64,000 nucleotides of DNA from Amnibacterium endophyticum. Lineage in GTDB: Bacteria; Actinomycetota; Actinomycetes; Actinomycetales; Microbacteriaceae. The DNA is taken from NCBI RefSeq assembly GCF_042680685.1, contig NZ_JBHUEA010000001.1, positions 186,001 through 250,000 on the forward strand, read 5' to 3'. Position 1 is the stretch's first letter; each line of letters begins with the position of its first letter. This document shows, piece after piece, positions 34,625 through 42,904 of the stretch. The notes below the pieces were generated by a model. That model ran no database searches. It was given only the letters and a program-made list of their open reading frames with translations, and was not told the DNA's origin. The position numbers were made by a program, and so were the translations under genes.

Positions 34625-36346
34625 ATGAGGGCGACGAGGGACTTCGCGGTCGTACTGCTGACGGTCGTCGGCCTCCTCGGCGCATCCATCCCCGCTCAGG
34701 CGGCCTCGTCCGATGACGTGCCGCTTGGGCGTCCCGGCGGGGGCTATCTGCCGCCGCAGGACGCGCGACCATTCAGCGCCGCTCCCGCCACGGCGTCGGA
34801 CGCGGAGCTCCCCGAGAGCGTGGACCTCACCGAGTGGGCGGTGTCGCCCGGCGACCAGGGGTCCGTCGACTCCTGCGTCTCGTGGGCGCTGACGTACACG
34901 ATCGCGGGCTTCTACGCGAACAGGCTCGGCACGCCGACCAGGCTCGCTCCGATGTACGTCTACTCGCAGACGCACCTGTCTGACTCTTCGGGCGGCGGCG
35001 GCAGCTATGTGCGGGACGCGCTGTCCGTGCTGCAGCAGCAGGGTGCCGCGACGTTCGCGGGCTACCAGCCGCAGGGCGACTACGACTTCACCACCCCGCC
35101 CACCACTGCGCAGCACACCGAGGCCGCGAGCTACAAGATGCTCGGGGCGGGGAGGCTCCTCTTCTCCAGCGCGGGCAGGATCGGAGCCGGTGCGGCGGTC
35201 GCGATCAAGACCGCGCTGGCGCACGGCGCGCCGGTCGGGATCGCCATCCCGATCTACGAGTCGTTCTACGAGCTGGACGCCACCGACTCCGAGTTCCCGC
35301 TCTCGAAAGCCACGGGGCCGAACTACGGCGGGCACTACGTCGCGGCGCTGGGCTACGACTCGACGGGTGTCTGGATCGAGAACTCCTGGGGCCGCTGGTG
35401 GGGCCGCGACGGCTTCGCCCACCTTGGCTGGGACTTCGTGAACGCCGACGCCTACGAAGCAGAAGCCGTCAACGGGTTCGCGGCAGCGACGCTGCCGACT
35501 CCTCCTGCGAGCCCCGAGCCGACCGCGAGCCCGGTGCCCACACCGATCGCCTCGGTACCTGTGGAGCTGCAGGTCCCGGACACCACGCCCGTCGATCCCG
35601 CGCCGGCACCGGAGCCCGTTGCACCTGCGCCCGCACCTGTGCCCGGCCCCGTGGAGCCGGAACCACTTCCCGCGCCCCCGGCACCGATTGTCCAGCCGAG
35701 GTGGGAACCGACGCCGAGCCTGGTCGAACCGACGACCACCGCGCCCGTGGTGCAGAAGCCGCCGGTCTCGACGCCGACCGCGCCTCCGCCGAGGCCGTCG
35801 ACCACGGCGGGCCCCATCCGCACCCCGAACCTGGACGCCGGCGCCACCAGCGCGCAGCTGTCCCTGCCCGCGAGCTGGCGGCCGACCGCGGGGCGCTCGC
35901 TGGTCGTGCGTCTCCAGCAGCCGGGACGGCCGTGGCGGGTGGTCGGCGGCAACTCGACCTCACGCGTCGCGGACCACCTGCAGCCGGGGACCGCTTATCG
36001 CCTGCAGGTGCTGCAGCAGCAGGGCCGAAGCAGCCGGGTGCTGATGAGCCGGTCCTTCACGACGGACCGGAACCCGCTCGTGAAGGTCCGCGCGCGCTCG
36101 ACCCGAGGCGGGCTCCTGCTGACCTGGCGGCCCGACCGCGCCCTGGCCGCGCAGGTGCACCGGTACACGGTCCGAGTCGTCCGAGGAGCTGCCGTGGTCC
36201 GGATCCTGCACGTGCGCAAGCAGCCCGCCGCCGCCATGTCGATCGCGCTTCCGCGGCTCGCCGCGGGTCGCTACCGCCTCCGGGTCACCGCCGAGGTGGA
36301 CGCGCACGAGCGGCCCTCGCGGACGATCACCTACCGCGCCGGGTGA
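34625..36346 (+). CDS. Secreted papain-like cysteine protease with Fn3-like tail
   Basis: The protein has 573 residues. Its signal peptide (residues 1-26, ends PAQA) and short propeptide lead to a C1A-type domain with oxyanion Q78, nucleophile C84 (DQGSVDSCVSWAL), H237 (GGHYVAALGYD) and N253-S-W255 (IENSWGRWWGRDGF). A Pro/Thr/Val-rich linker at about 290-400 is followed by two Fn3-like domains. The ATG at 34625 is used; an in-frame GTG at 34619 also fits and the SD does not decide. Linker and beta domains suggest action on the cell surface or on host/plant-type polymers. It converges on the galactose oxidase gene. Confidence 0.87.
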   Translation: MRATRDFAVVLLTVVGLLGASIPAQAASSDDVPLGRPGGGYLPPQDARPFSAAPATASDAELPESVDLTEWAVSPGDQGSVDSCVSWALTYTIAGFYANRLGTPTRLAPMYVYSQTHLSDSSGGGGSYVRDALSVLQQQGAATFAGYQPQGDYDFTTPPTTAQHTEAASYKMLGAGRLLFSSAGRIGAGAAVAIKTALAHGAPVGIAIPIYESFYELDATDSEFPLSKATGPNYGGHYVAALGYDSTGVWIENSWGRWWGRDGFAHLGWDFVNADAYEAEAVNGFAAATLPTPPASPEPTASPVPTPIASVPVELQVPDTTPVDPAPAPEPVAPAPAPVPGPVEPEPLPAPPAPIVQPRWEPTPSLVEPTTTAPVVQKPPVSTPTAPPPRPSTTAGPIRTPNLDAGATSAQLSLPASWRPTAGRSLVVRLQQPGRPWRVVGGNSTSRVADHLQPGTAYRLQVLQQQGRSSRVLMSRSFTTDRNPLVKVRARSTRGGLLLTWRPDRALAAQVHRYTVRVVRGAAVVRILHVRKQPAAAMSIALPRLAAGRYRLRVTAEVDAHERPSRTITYRAG

Positions 36347-36374
36347 CCGGAGCCCCGGCCTGCTGCTCGGCCCC

Positions 36375-38603
36375 TCACTCCCCGAGGCTGACGCTGACCG
36401 GAGCCGAGATGCTCGGCACCCCGCGGTCCGTCACCGCGAAGAGCATGTACCGCCCGGGGAGCACCACACCGGTGTCGCTCGGGACGGCGAGCGTCACCGC
36501 GCTGCCGCTCCGGCTGCTGACGGTCAACGGCACGCGGCGCTGGTCGTTGTCCACCGAATGGGTCGAGGCGCCCGCACGGATGAGCACGAACGAGGAGGCG
36601 GTCGTTCCCGTGGTCACCGTGATGGTCTGCCCGGGCCGCACAGCGGCCGGGACCCCGGTGATGATGGGCCGGGCAGCCGGCGTCCCGTCCGCGTCGAACA
36701 GGTAGGGCGGGGAGAAGATCTGCCCGGTCGGGTGATTCGTCGCGCACCCGCTGCCGCACAGCCCGCCGCCGCCCGAGAACACGGTGCCGTCGGGCAGCAG
36801 CGTGGCGACCGAGTGGTAGTTGCGCGGCTCGGCGGCGTCGGCCATCTCGGCCCACGCACCACTCGCCGGGTTCCACAGCTCGGGCGTCAGCACGGAGCCG
36901 GCATCGCTGAACGGCACCGGGTGCTGCATTCCGCCGACGGTGAAGACGCTGCCGTCGGGCAGCACGACGCTGTTCGCGTAGCTGCGGGGATGCGCCAGCG
37001 AGCCGGTGCGCTCGACCGAGACCGGCCGCCCGTAGCCGCCGGTGAGGTCGAGGACGGACGCGGCGCCGGTCGCGTCGACGTCCTGGTACGAGGTCGCGCC
37101 GCCGACCGTGAGGACCTTGCCCACGTCGAAGAGCACGGCGTTGCCGTTCATCTGGTCGCCCGCGTCGCCGCGGGAGCCGGCGGGCGAGACGGCACCGTCG
37201 CCCGAGGTCGAGATCCAGTTCATCTGCTTGGACGGCCCGGCCTGCAGCACGGTGCCGCCGGAGGACGCGATGAGCCAGGCATGGTTGTCCGAGCGGTACA
37301 CGCCGCCGTTGTCCGCAGTGAGCATCGGCTCGGCCGGGACGCCGGGCAGGGTCCGCCAGGCACCTCCAGGCGTATAGACCTCGCCAACCTTGCCGCCGAT
37401 GGGCCCGGACCAGGAGCCGCCGACGGTGAACGCGCGGCCGTCAGAGAGCGTCGTCTGCCCCTGGTAGCCGCGCTCGATGTTCATGCGGGGTCCGGCCGAC
37501 CAGCGGTCGGTCGTAGGGTCGTAGATGCTCGTCTCGGTGTTGCTGATGCCGCCGGTGACGAGGATGCGCCCATCGGCGAGCATCGAGATGCCGGGGCAGA
37601 ACATGTTGTGGCCGGTGTTGCTGACCCGCGTAGCGCTGACCGCGCCGGTTGTGAGGTCGACCACTGCAGTCTGCGTGGCGGCGGCGCCGGTCTGGCCGAA
37701 GTTGAGGTCCTCATCGGCCGCCCACACCACCAGCCGGTTGCCGGGGATGGCGGCGGCAGCCACGGGCACCAGCGGGAACGCGATCGTCGGCCCCCAGCGG
37801 CCGACGACCGAGGGGTCCCCCTGTACCGTCGGCACGGGCGCCGTCGGTGCGGACGAGGCGGGCACCGGTGCCGCCGTCGTGGACGTGTCCGATGGAGGTG
37901 CCGCCGGAGCGGCGGCGGGTACGGACGTCGCGGGTGCCGCCACCGCCTTCGGAGCACCGAGCAGACGGATCGAGGCAGCGGTGACGCTGCGCGAGCGAGC
38001 CGGGGACACCGAGCGGATGGTCACCTTGACCGATCGCACGCGCTTCGGCGACCAGGCGACCTGCTTCGTCATGCTGTTGCGCTCCCAGCGCCCCTTGGCG
38101 ACCACACCGCCGTAGCGGCGTCCGTCGCGCGACACCCGCACCTCGAAGCGGCCGATCGCACCCCGCTTCGCGGCCGGCAGGTAGCGAAGCCCGCTGACGA
38201 TCTTCGGCGAGCGCGTCCGCAAGGTGAGCGTCTGCGTCTTGAAGGGGCGGCCCTGTCGGCTGCTCTTCGACTGCCACCAGGATCGCGTGCTGGGGCGCAG
38301 CGCCGCGCTCGCCAGGTGCCCCTTCACAGCGCTGGTGGCGGCGATCGACCAGCCCTTCGTGCTGAGCGCGGGCCGGAACGCCGTGCAGGAGGCGCCGGTC
38401 GGCATCAGCATCCCGCCGTGAGCGGCCGGGTCCATCATCTCGTGCGCCATCGCGTCGCAGTCAGTAGACGCCGAGGCAGCGACGGGCGCAGCGAACGCCG
38501 CGGTGCCTGACTCCACAGGCCCGACGTATGGAGTGACTAGTACGCCACCGATGACGGAGAGAGCGATCAAGACGTGCGCCACGGCACGACGGGGGGAGGT
38601 CAC
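36375..38603 (-). CDS. Galactose oxidase-type copper radical oxidase, secreted
   Basis: The 742-residue protein starts at GTG 38603 with AGGAG 6 bases upstream; an open frame continues upstream but through the repeat array. A signal peptide lies at residues 1-45, an F5/8 (CBM32-like) domain at about 100-215, a Pro/Ala/Thr linker to 260, then a seven-bladed kelch domain and a C-terminal DUF1929 domain. All cofactor residues of fungal galactose oxidase are visible: C336 (MFCPG) and Y380 (RGYQ) for the Cys-Tyr radical, copper ligands Y596-H597 (NYHS) and H682 (STHSVDNDQRR), and stacking W398 (GGSWSG). It should oxidise a primary alcohol of a sugar or polymer to an aldehyde with release of H2O2. 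Located among glycan genes. Confidence 0.92.
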   Translation of the reverse strand: MTSPRRAVAHVLIALSVIGGVLVTPYVGPVESGTAAFAAPVAASASTDCDAMAHEMMDPAAHGGMLMPTGASCTAFRPALSTKGWSIAATSAVKGHLASAALRPSTRSWWQSKSSRQGRPFKTQTLTLRTRSPKIVSGLRYLPAAKRGAIGRFEVRVSRDGRRYGGVVAKGRWERNSMTKQVAWSPKRVRSVKVTIRSVSPARSRSVTAASIRLLGAPKAVAAPATSVPAAAPAAPPSDTSTTAAPVPASSAPTAPVPTVQGDPSVVGRWGPTIAFPLVPVAAAAIPGNRLVVWAADEDLNFGQTGAAATQTAVVDLTTGAVSATRVSNTGHNMFCPGISMLADGRILVTGGISNTETSIYDPTTDRWSAGPRMNIERGYQGQTTLSDGRAFTVGGSWSGPIGGKVGEVYTPGGAWRTLPGVPAEPMLTADNGGVYRSDNHAWLIASSGGTVLQAGPSKQMNWISTSGDGAVSPAGSRGDAGDQMNGNAVLFDVGKVLTVGGATSYQDVDATGAASVLDLTGGYGRPVSVERTGSLAHPRSYANSVVLPDGSVFTVGGMQHPVPFSDAGSVLTPELWNPASGAWAEMADAAEPRNYHSVATLLPDGTVFSGGGGLCGSGCATNHPTGQIFSPPYLFDADGTPAARPIITGVPAAVRPGQTITVTTGTTASSFVLIRAGASTHSVDNDQRRVPLTVSSRSGSAVTLAVPSDTGVVLPGRYMLFAVTDRGVPSISAPVSVSLGE

Positions 38604-38617
38604 GGGTACTCCTGGGC

Positions 38618-38685
38618 GCGAGTGGGTGCTCGCTAGGGGGACCGCGAGTGGGCGCTCGCGGCTGTTCACGCGAGTGGGTGCTCGC
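38618..38685 (-). promoter_or_regulatory. Three 16-bp palindromic repeats phased at 26 bp
   Basis: GCGAGTGGGTGCTCGC at 38618-38633, GCGAGTGGGCGCTCGC at 38644-38659 and GCGAGTGGGTGCTCGC at 38670-38685. Starts are exactly 26 bases apart, and the last base of the array is 15 bases from the oxidase start codon. Each unit has 5-bp arms GCGAG/CTCGC. They lie downstream of the promoter at 38701-38729, so they are either a roadblock operator array or three successive hairpins in the 5' UTR. Confidence 0.7.
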
Positions 38686-38700
38686 GAGAGGGGTGCCCGA

Positions 38701-38729
38701 ACAATAGTGAGGACGCTCGGGCACCACAA
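38701..38729 (-). promoter_or_regulatory. Predicted sigma70-type promoter of the copper oxidase gene
   Basis: On the minus strand TTGTGG (38729-38724), 17 bases, TATTGT (38706-38701). Transcription would begin near 38694, just before the repeat array, leaving a leader of about 90 bases. Confidence 0.5.
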
Positions 38730-38836
38730 GGACGAACATTCGTCGCCAGGTGGTGGTAGGGGTCAACCCGAGGGGCTGCAGACCTCGGCGAGGTCGACTT
38801 CTCCTTCAATAGAAGCCCTTGGCGCAGCTGCGCGAC

Positions 38837-38875
38837 GCGCCCGCGGGCGCATTCGATCGGCGTCTGGCTGACGCC
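38837..38875 (-). terminator. Hairpins after the GH18 gene
   Basis: GGCGTC-TGGCT-GACGCC at 38859-38875 touches the GH18 stop, followed by the palindrome GCGCCCGCGGGCGC at 38837-38850. Together a probable terminator before the oxidase promoter. Confidence 0.4.
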
Positions 38876-40410
38876 TACCTCGCGTCCGCTTGCTCGATCG
38901 TCAGCTGCCGCCAGGGTGAGCCGTCGGGGTCGACGCTCGCCGCCGCAGGGGACGCAGCCTGGTTCCACCACTTGGCCTCATAGGGCACTCCCTCTAGCAG
39001 CACCTGGTCGCCCTTGCGGTACTCCGTCTTGCCGCTCCACTCCGGGAACGTCCCGGCGGGCAGGGTCGGCGCAGGAGCGGGGCGGTCGCCCGGCAGCACC
39101 GGGCCGACCAGCTGCCACGGCGTCTCCCACGCGTTCAGCACCGGGTCGTCAGGCAGGTCGCCGCGCGTCCACCACTTCGCGACGTAGACGCTGCGGTGCC
39201 ACGTCACCTTCGTGCCCTTCAGGTACGCGGCCGACTGCTGCCAGATCGGGTACGGGCTCGTCGCCGGGTCGTCCTGCTGCGCCGTCTCGGTCGGCTCCGG
39301 CGTCGTGCGCGCACCCGCGCCGGCGTTCAGCGCGCCGTCGAAGCCCTCCCCGAGCACGTCTGTGAACGTGGCCTCGCCCTGCGCCACCCCGCTGCACGCG
39401 GTCGAGACCATGCGGACGTCGACGTAGTTGCTGCCGCACGTCGCGTCGCGGTTCGCGCTCCAGAACGACATGCGGCCGACGCCGCGGTCGTGGGCGAACG
39501 CGTTCAGCGCCTTCGCGTCGTCGAGGGTGAACACCTCATCGCGCACGTCGTTCTGGCCGATCATCGGCGTCGCGCCGACCTTCGACCAGAGCGTGCCGTC
39601 CGACAGGTGCGTGCCGCGACGCTCGTACAGCACGCCCAGCTGGCGCTGCACCGCCGTCAGCGCGTCCTCGGAGGCCCGCAGCATCGAGGCATCGCCTCGG
39701 GCGGCGCCGTAGTCCATCGTCATCGCGTTCACGCCGGCCAGGTCGACGCCGGCGGCGAGGAAGCGGTCGACCGCGGTCGTGCCCTCCTCGGTCAGCCCGG
39801 TCGGTGCGACCGGCAGCGTCAGCCACACCGCCAGCGACTCCCCCGCGGCGCGGCGCTGCCGCTGCAGGTCGGCGACCGCCTCGGCGCGGCGGACGGAGGA
39901 CGCCTCGTCGGCGAGAGCCGCGCCCTCGAGGTCGAGGTCCATCGTGTCCGTGTCGTACCGGTCGAGCACGGCGCCGTAGGCGGCGGCGAGCTCGGTCGCG
40001 TCGGTGCAGGTGATCGCGAGCTCGCGGTTGCGCTGGCCGCCGAAGGAGACGGCGAGATCGCCGCCCTGCTGCCGCAGCCGCGCGATGCGGCGGTCGAGGT
40101 CGAGCCGGTCCGCGGCCTCGTCCATCGTGTAGGCGGTGCCCCACGTGGGCGTGCAGCCGCCGCCCTTCCCCGCGACCACGAACGACAGGACGACGTCGCG
40201 GTGGTCCGCGGAGCGGCCCTCCTCGAACGCGTAGGTCGGGGTCGCCGTGACGTCGACGTAGCCGGCGGTCCACGGCGCGGCGTGCGGGGTGTCGGCGCGG
40301 GCCGACCACCACTGCGTGCCGACCACGCCGCCCGCGGCGAGCGCGGAGGCGACCGCGACACCCAGCACGACCCGGGGCGCCGACAGGCGCTTGCCCTCCA
40401 TGACGCTCAT
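38875..40410 (-). CDS. GH18 glycoside hydrolase with two chitin-binding modules
   Basis: The 511-residue protein has an N-terminal membrane anchor or signal (VVLGVAVASALAAGGVVG). The GH18 barrel has the full catalytic motif DTMDLDLE (D155, D158, D160, acid E162), AVSFGG and NAMTMDYG. Two CBM5/12-like modules follow (PIWQQSAAYLKGTKVTWHRS ... VYVAKWWTRGDLP and FPEWSGKTEYRKGDQVLLEG ... YEAKWWNQA). Its start overlaps the stop of the upstream synthase by 4 bases, so synthesis and hydrolysis are translationally coupled. Substrate is probably a beta-GlcNAc polymer, which hints that the coupled synthase makes such a chain. Confidence 0.88.
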   Translation of the reverse strand: MSVMEGKRLSAPRVVLGVAVASALAAGGVVGTQWWSARADTPHAAPWTAGYVDVTATPTYAFEEGRSADHRDVVLSFVVAGKGGGCTPTWGTAYTMDEAADRLDLDRRIARLRQQGGDLAVSFGGQRNRELAITCTDATELAAAYGAVLDRYDTDTMDLDLEGAALADEASSVRRAEAVADLQRQRRAAGESLAVWLTLPVAPTGLTEEGTTAVDRFLAAGVDLAGVNAMTMDYGAARGDASMLRASEDALTAVQRQLGVLYERRGTHLSDGTLWSKVGATPMIGQNDVRDEVFTLDDAKALNAFAHDRGVGRMSFWSANRDATCGSNYVDVRMVSTACSGVAQGEATFTDVLGEGFDGALNAGAGARTTPEPTETAQQDDPATSPYPIWQQSAAYLKGTKVTWHRSVYVAKWWTRGDLPDDPVLNAWETPWQLVGPVLPGDRPAPAPTLPAGTFPEWSGKTEYRKGDQVLLEGVPYEAKWWNQAASPAAASVDPDGSPWRQLTIEQADAR

Positions 40411-42719
40411 CGCTGCGCCTCCTTCACCACTCCGGTCAGCACGGGCGCGGGCAGCCCCGGCGCCCCGTGGTACAGCAGGCCCTCCCAGTCGACGGACGCG
40501 TCCGCCGCCGTCTCCTCAGCGCGGCGCTCCGGCTCGCGCTCCACGAGGAACAGGCCGACGAAGCCGCGTGCGACGTCCGCGATCCCGTGCCCGACGCCGA
40601 TGAAGGCGACGACCGCGTAGAGCGCGAGCAGGGCGTTGAACGACGCGAACGCGACGTTCGGCCAGTGCTCCAGCCGCGCGTCCCGCACCGCTGTGAAGAC
40701 GGAGAAGCCGACGACCAGCAGCGGCGACAGCACGTAGAGCGCCTGCGTCGCGGTCCGGTTCTTCACCTTCGGGGTGCGGGCGAACGGGATCTTCTTGCCC
40801 GTCACGGCCTGCTGCAGGCTCTTCAGCACCCCGGCCAGCTGCACCGGCAGCAGGATCAGGTTGAAGCCGTAGATCCGCAGCACGTCGCTGCGCTTGTAGC
40901 CGCACGCCTTCAGGTCCGACGCCTGCGCGAGGAAGTACGGCAGCGCCGCGAGCACGATGATCGGGCTCAGCAGCCGGCTGTCGTAGGGGTACGCGAGCAG
41001 GAAGACCAGGCCGAAGCTCGCCCACGCGATCGACGCCATGTAGTTGACGCGAATCAGCACCTCGACTGGGCGGGGCGACTCCCCCTGCCGCCGACGGCGC
41101 AGCACCTCGCGCGCCAGCTTGGGCAGGATCAGCAGCCCGCCGTTCGCCCAGCGGCGCCGCTGCACGACCAGCGCCCCGAAGTCCGGCGGGGTGGCGGAGT
41201 AGCTGAGGCGCTCCGGGTAGTTCACGAGCGACCAGCCGTGCGACACGAGGTCGAGGCTCGACTCCGTGTCCTCGATCACCGTGCGGTCCTGGATGTACCG
41301 GCGGACCACGTGCCCGCGCTCGGTCCCCACCTCCTCAATGTCGGCGAGCGCGCGCTTGCGGATCACCGCGTTCGCGCCGACCCAGAACGTGGCGCCGTGC
41401 GCCGTCATGCCCTGGTGGAGGATGTGCTGCAGGTCGGTCGTCGCCGCCGCGAGCCGCTCCAGGCGGGTCGGAGCGCCGCGGAACGAGGAGTACGGGGTCT
41501 GCACGACCGCGACCCGCTCGTTCCCCGGCTGCTCCATCAGGTGCACGAGCCGCAGGCAGTACTCCCGCAGCAGCACCGAGTCCGCGTCGAGGGTCAGCAC
41601 GTACTCCGCGTCGGGCACGAGCAGCTCGGCCCGCCGCGCGCCGGCCGGCACGAGCGCCGGGCCCTCCGGGGTCTGCACGGTGCGGTAGGCGCCGCCCATC
41701 AGGCCGAGGTAGGCGTTCAGGTTCATCGCCTTGTTCGCCTCGTGCGACAGGTTCGCGTACCGCTTCCGCTCGAAGACCTCGAGCTCGCAGGCGAAGACGC
41801 GCAGCAGCCGCTGGTGCAGCTCCGCGGCCCGCTCGACGGGCAGGCTCGCGCCCTCCCCCATCGCGGCCTCGAGCGCGTCGACCGTGACCTGCAGGTCGCG
41901 GGCGAGGTCGCGCAGCACCCGCTCGGCGAAGAACTCGCCCACGTGGTCGGCGACGTCCTCGCGGTCGGCCTGCGCGTGCAGCCAGGCCGCGCACGCCGAG
42001 TAGGCGTCCGCGAGCGGCCGCAGCAGCGCCGCGTCGGCCCGGCCGTCCAGGTCGACCTGCAGCCCGAACCGGGCCGCCGCCTCCCGCGCGATCGTCAGCG
42101 GCTCGGCGAGCAGGGCCTGCAGCCGACCGGGCAGGGCGCGCGTCGCGTCCAGGCGCTCGCGCACCGCCGGGGCGGTCGGGAAGGGCGGGTCGTCGACCAG
42201 CAGCACGACCCGCAGACCGTCGTACTCCTGCAGCACCGCCGACAGCAGCGTCGTGCGAATCACCTCCGTCTCCTCCGCGTAGGAGGGCACGAGCACCGTC
42301 ATCGAGCCGCTGCGGCCGGCGAAGTGCCGGTCCAGCTCCGCACGCGGCGCGCGGTGGTGGTCGCGGAACCGCTCCAGCGCGCCCTTGCGCTGCACCAGGT
42401 ACATGAGCGCGGAGAAGGTCAGCAGCGTCACGACGAGGACGTAGCTGATCTCCTCCATCGTGAAGCGGAAGCCGAGCTGGCCGTGGTTCAGGAACTCCTG
42501 CAGCACGGTCGTCACGAGGTAGGCGAGCCAGAGCAGCACGGTGACCACCGGCGCGAGGCGGCTCAGCGTGATCCGGCGGTCGGAGGGGCGCGGCGGCACC
42601 ATCGGCAGCGCCGCGCGGCTGCGCTCGGAGCCCCACTGCCGGCGGATGCGGCGCGGAGTGGCGGCGGAAGGACTGGTCGCGGGGCGCCCGGGAGCGCGCC
42701 CCTGCAGAGGGGTTCGCAT
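40407..42719 (-). CDS. CesA/chitin-synthase-like glycosyltransferase with large insert
   Basis: The 770-residue protein has two helices near residues 55-110, GT2 motifs VLVPSYAEETEVI, LLVDDPPFPT, TLDADSVLL, IEDTESSLDL and QRRRWANGG, then six C-terminal helices. Between the first Asp and the LDADS motif is an insert of roughly 170 mostly helical residues (195-360), far longer than in ordinary synthases; it contains QADREDVADHVGEFFAERVL. The first 39 residues are low-complexity and M40 is an alternative start. It is coupled to the GH18 gene and divergent from an acyltransferase across two strong palindromes. Probably a surface polysaccharide synthase. Confidence 0.87.
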   Translation of the reverse strand: MRTPLQGRAPGRPATSPSAATPRRIRRQWGSERSRAALPMVPPRPSDRRITLSRLAPVVTVLLWLAYLVTTVLQEFLNHGQLGFRFTMEEISYVLVVTLLTFSALMYLVQRKGALERFRDHHRAPRAELDRHFAGRSGSMTVLVPSYAEETEVIRTTLLSAVLQEYDGLRVVLLVDDPPFPTAPAVRERLDATRALPGRLQALLAEPLTIAREAAARFGLQVDLDGRADAALLRPLADAYSACAAWLHAQADREDVADHVGEFFAERVLRDLARDLQVTVDALEAAMGEGASLPVERAAELHQRLLRVFACELEVFERKRYANLSHEANKAMNLNAYLGLMGGAYRTVQTPEGPALVPAGARRAELLVPDAEYVLTLDADSVLLREYCLRLVHLMEQPGNERVAVVQTPYSSFRGAPTRLERLAAATTDLQHILHQGMTAHGATFWVGANAVIRKRALADIEEVGTERGHVVRRYIQDRTVIEDTESSLDLVSHGWSLVNYPERLSYSATPPDFGALVVQRRRWANGGLLILPKLAREVLRRRRQGESPRPVEVLIRVNYMASIAWASFGLVFLLAYPYDSRLLSPIIVLAALPYFLAQASDLKACGYKRSDVLRIYGFNLILLPVQLAGVLKSLQQAVTGKKIPFARTPKVKNRTATQALYVLSPLLVVGFSVFTAVRDARLEHWPNVAFASFNALLALYAVVAFIGVGHGIADVARGFVGLFLVEREPERRAEETAADASVDWEGLLYHGAPGLPAPVLTGVVKEAQR

Positions 42720-42803
42720 GGGGGTGGAGACCTCGGGCTGGGGGCTGCACGGATGGGTGGTCCGCGCTCATCCAGGCTGCTGGAGCCGGCCGCTGCCGAC
42801 CAG

Positions 42804-42853
42804 ACCCCGTTCCGGGGGTGCTCCCGATCGCGCCGGTCCCCCGTTCGGGGGAC
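42804..42853. promoter_or_regulatory. Paired CCCC-N6-GGGG palindromes between synthase and acyltransferase
   Basis: ACCCCGTTCCGGGGGT at 42804-42819 and GTCCCCCGTTCGGGGGAC at 42836-42853, the latter a perfect palindrome with 8-bp arms around TT. Centres are about 33 bases apart, three helical turns. They lie in the divergent promoter region, 85-116 bases before the synthase start and 52-101 before the acyltransferase start. Confidence 0.6.
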
Positions 42854-42904
42854 ACGCCCGGCCGCCTCCTCCTGCTCGCGCGAGCCTCTGCTGGGCTGTG
42901 GGAC

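Noticed and set aside
38618..38685. CRISPR-like array
   Set aside because: Only three 16-bp palindromic units with 10-bp spacers and no cas genes; it fits operator or leader hairpins, not CRISPR.
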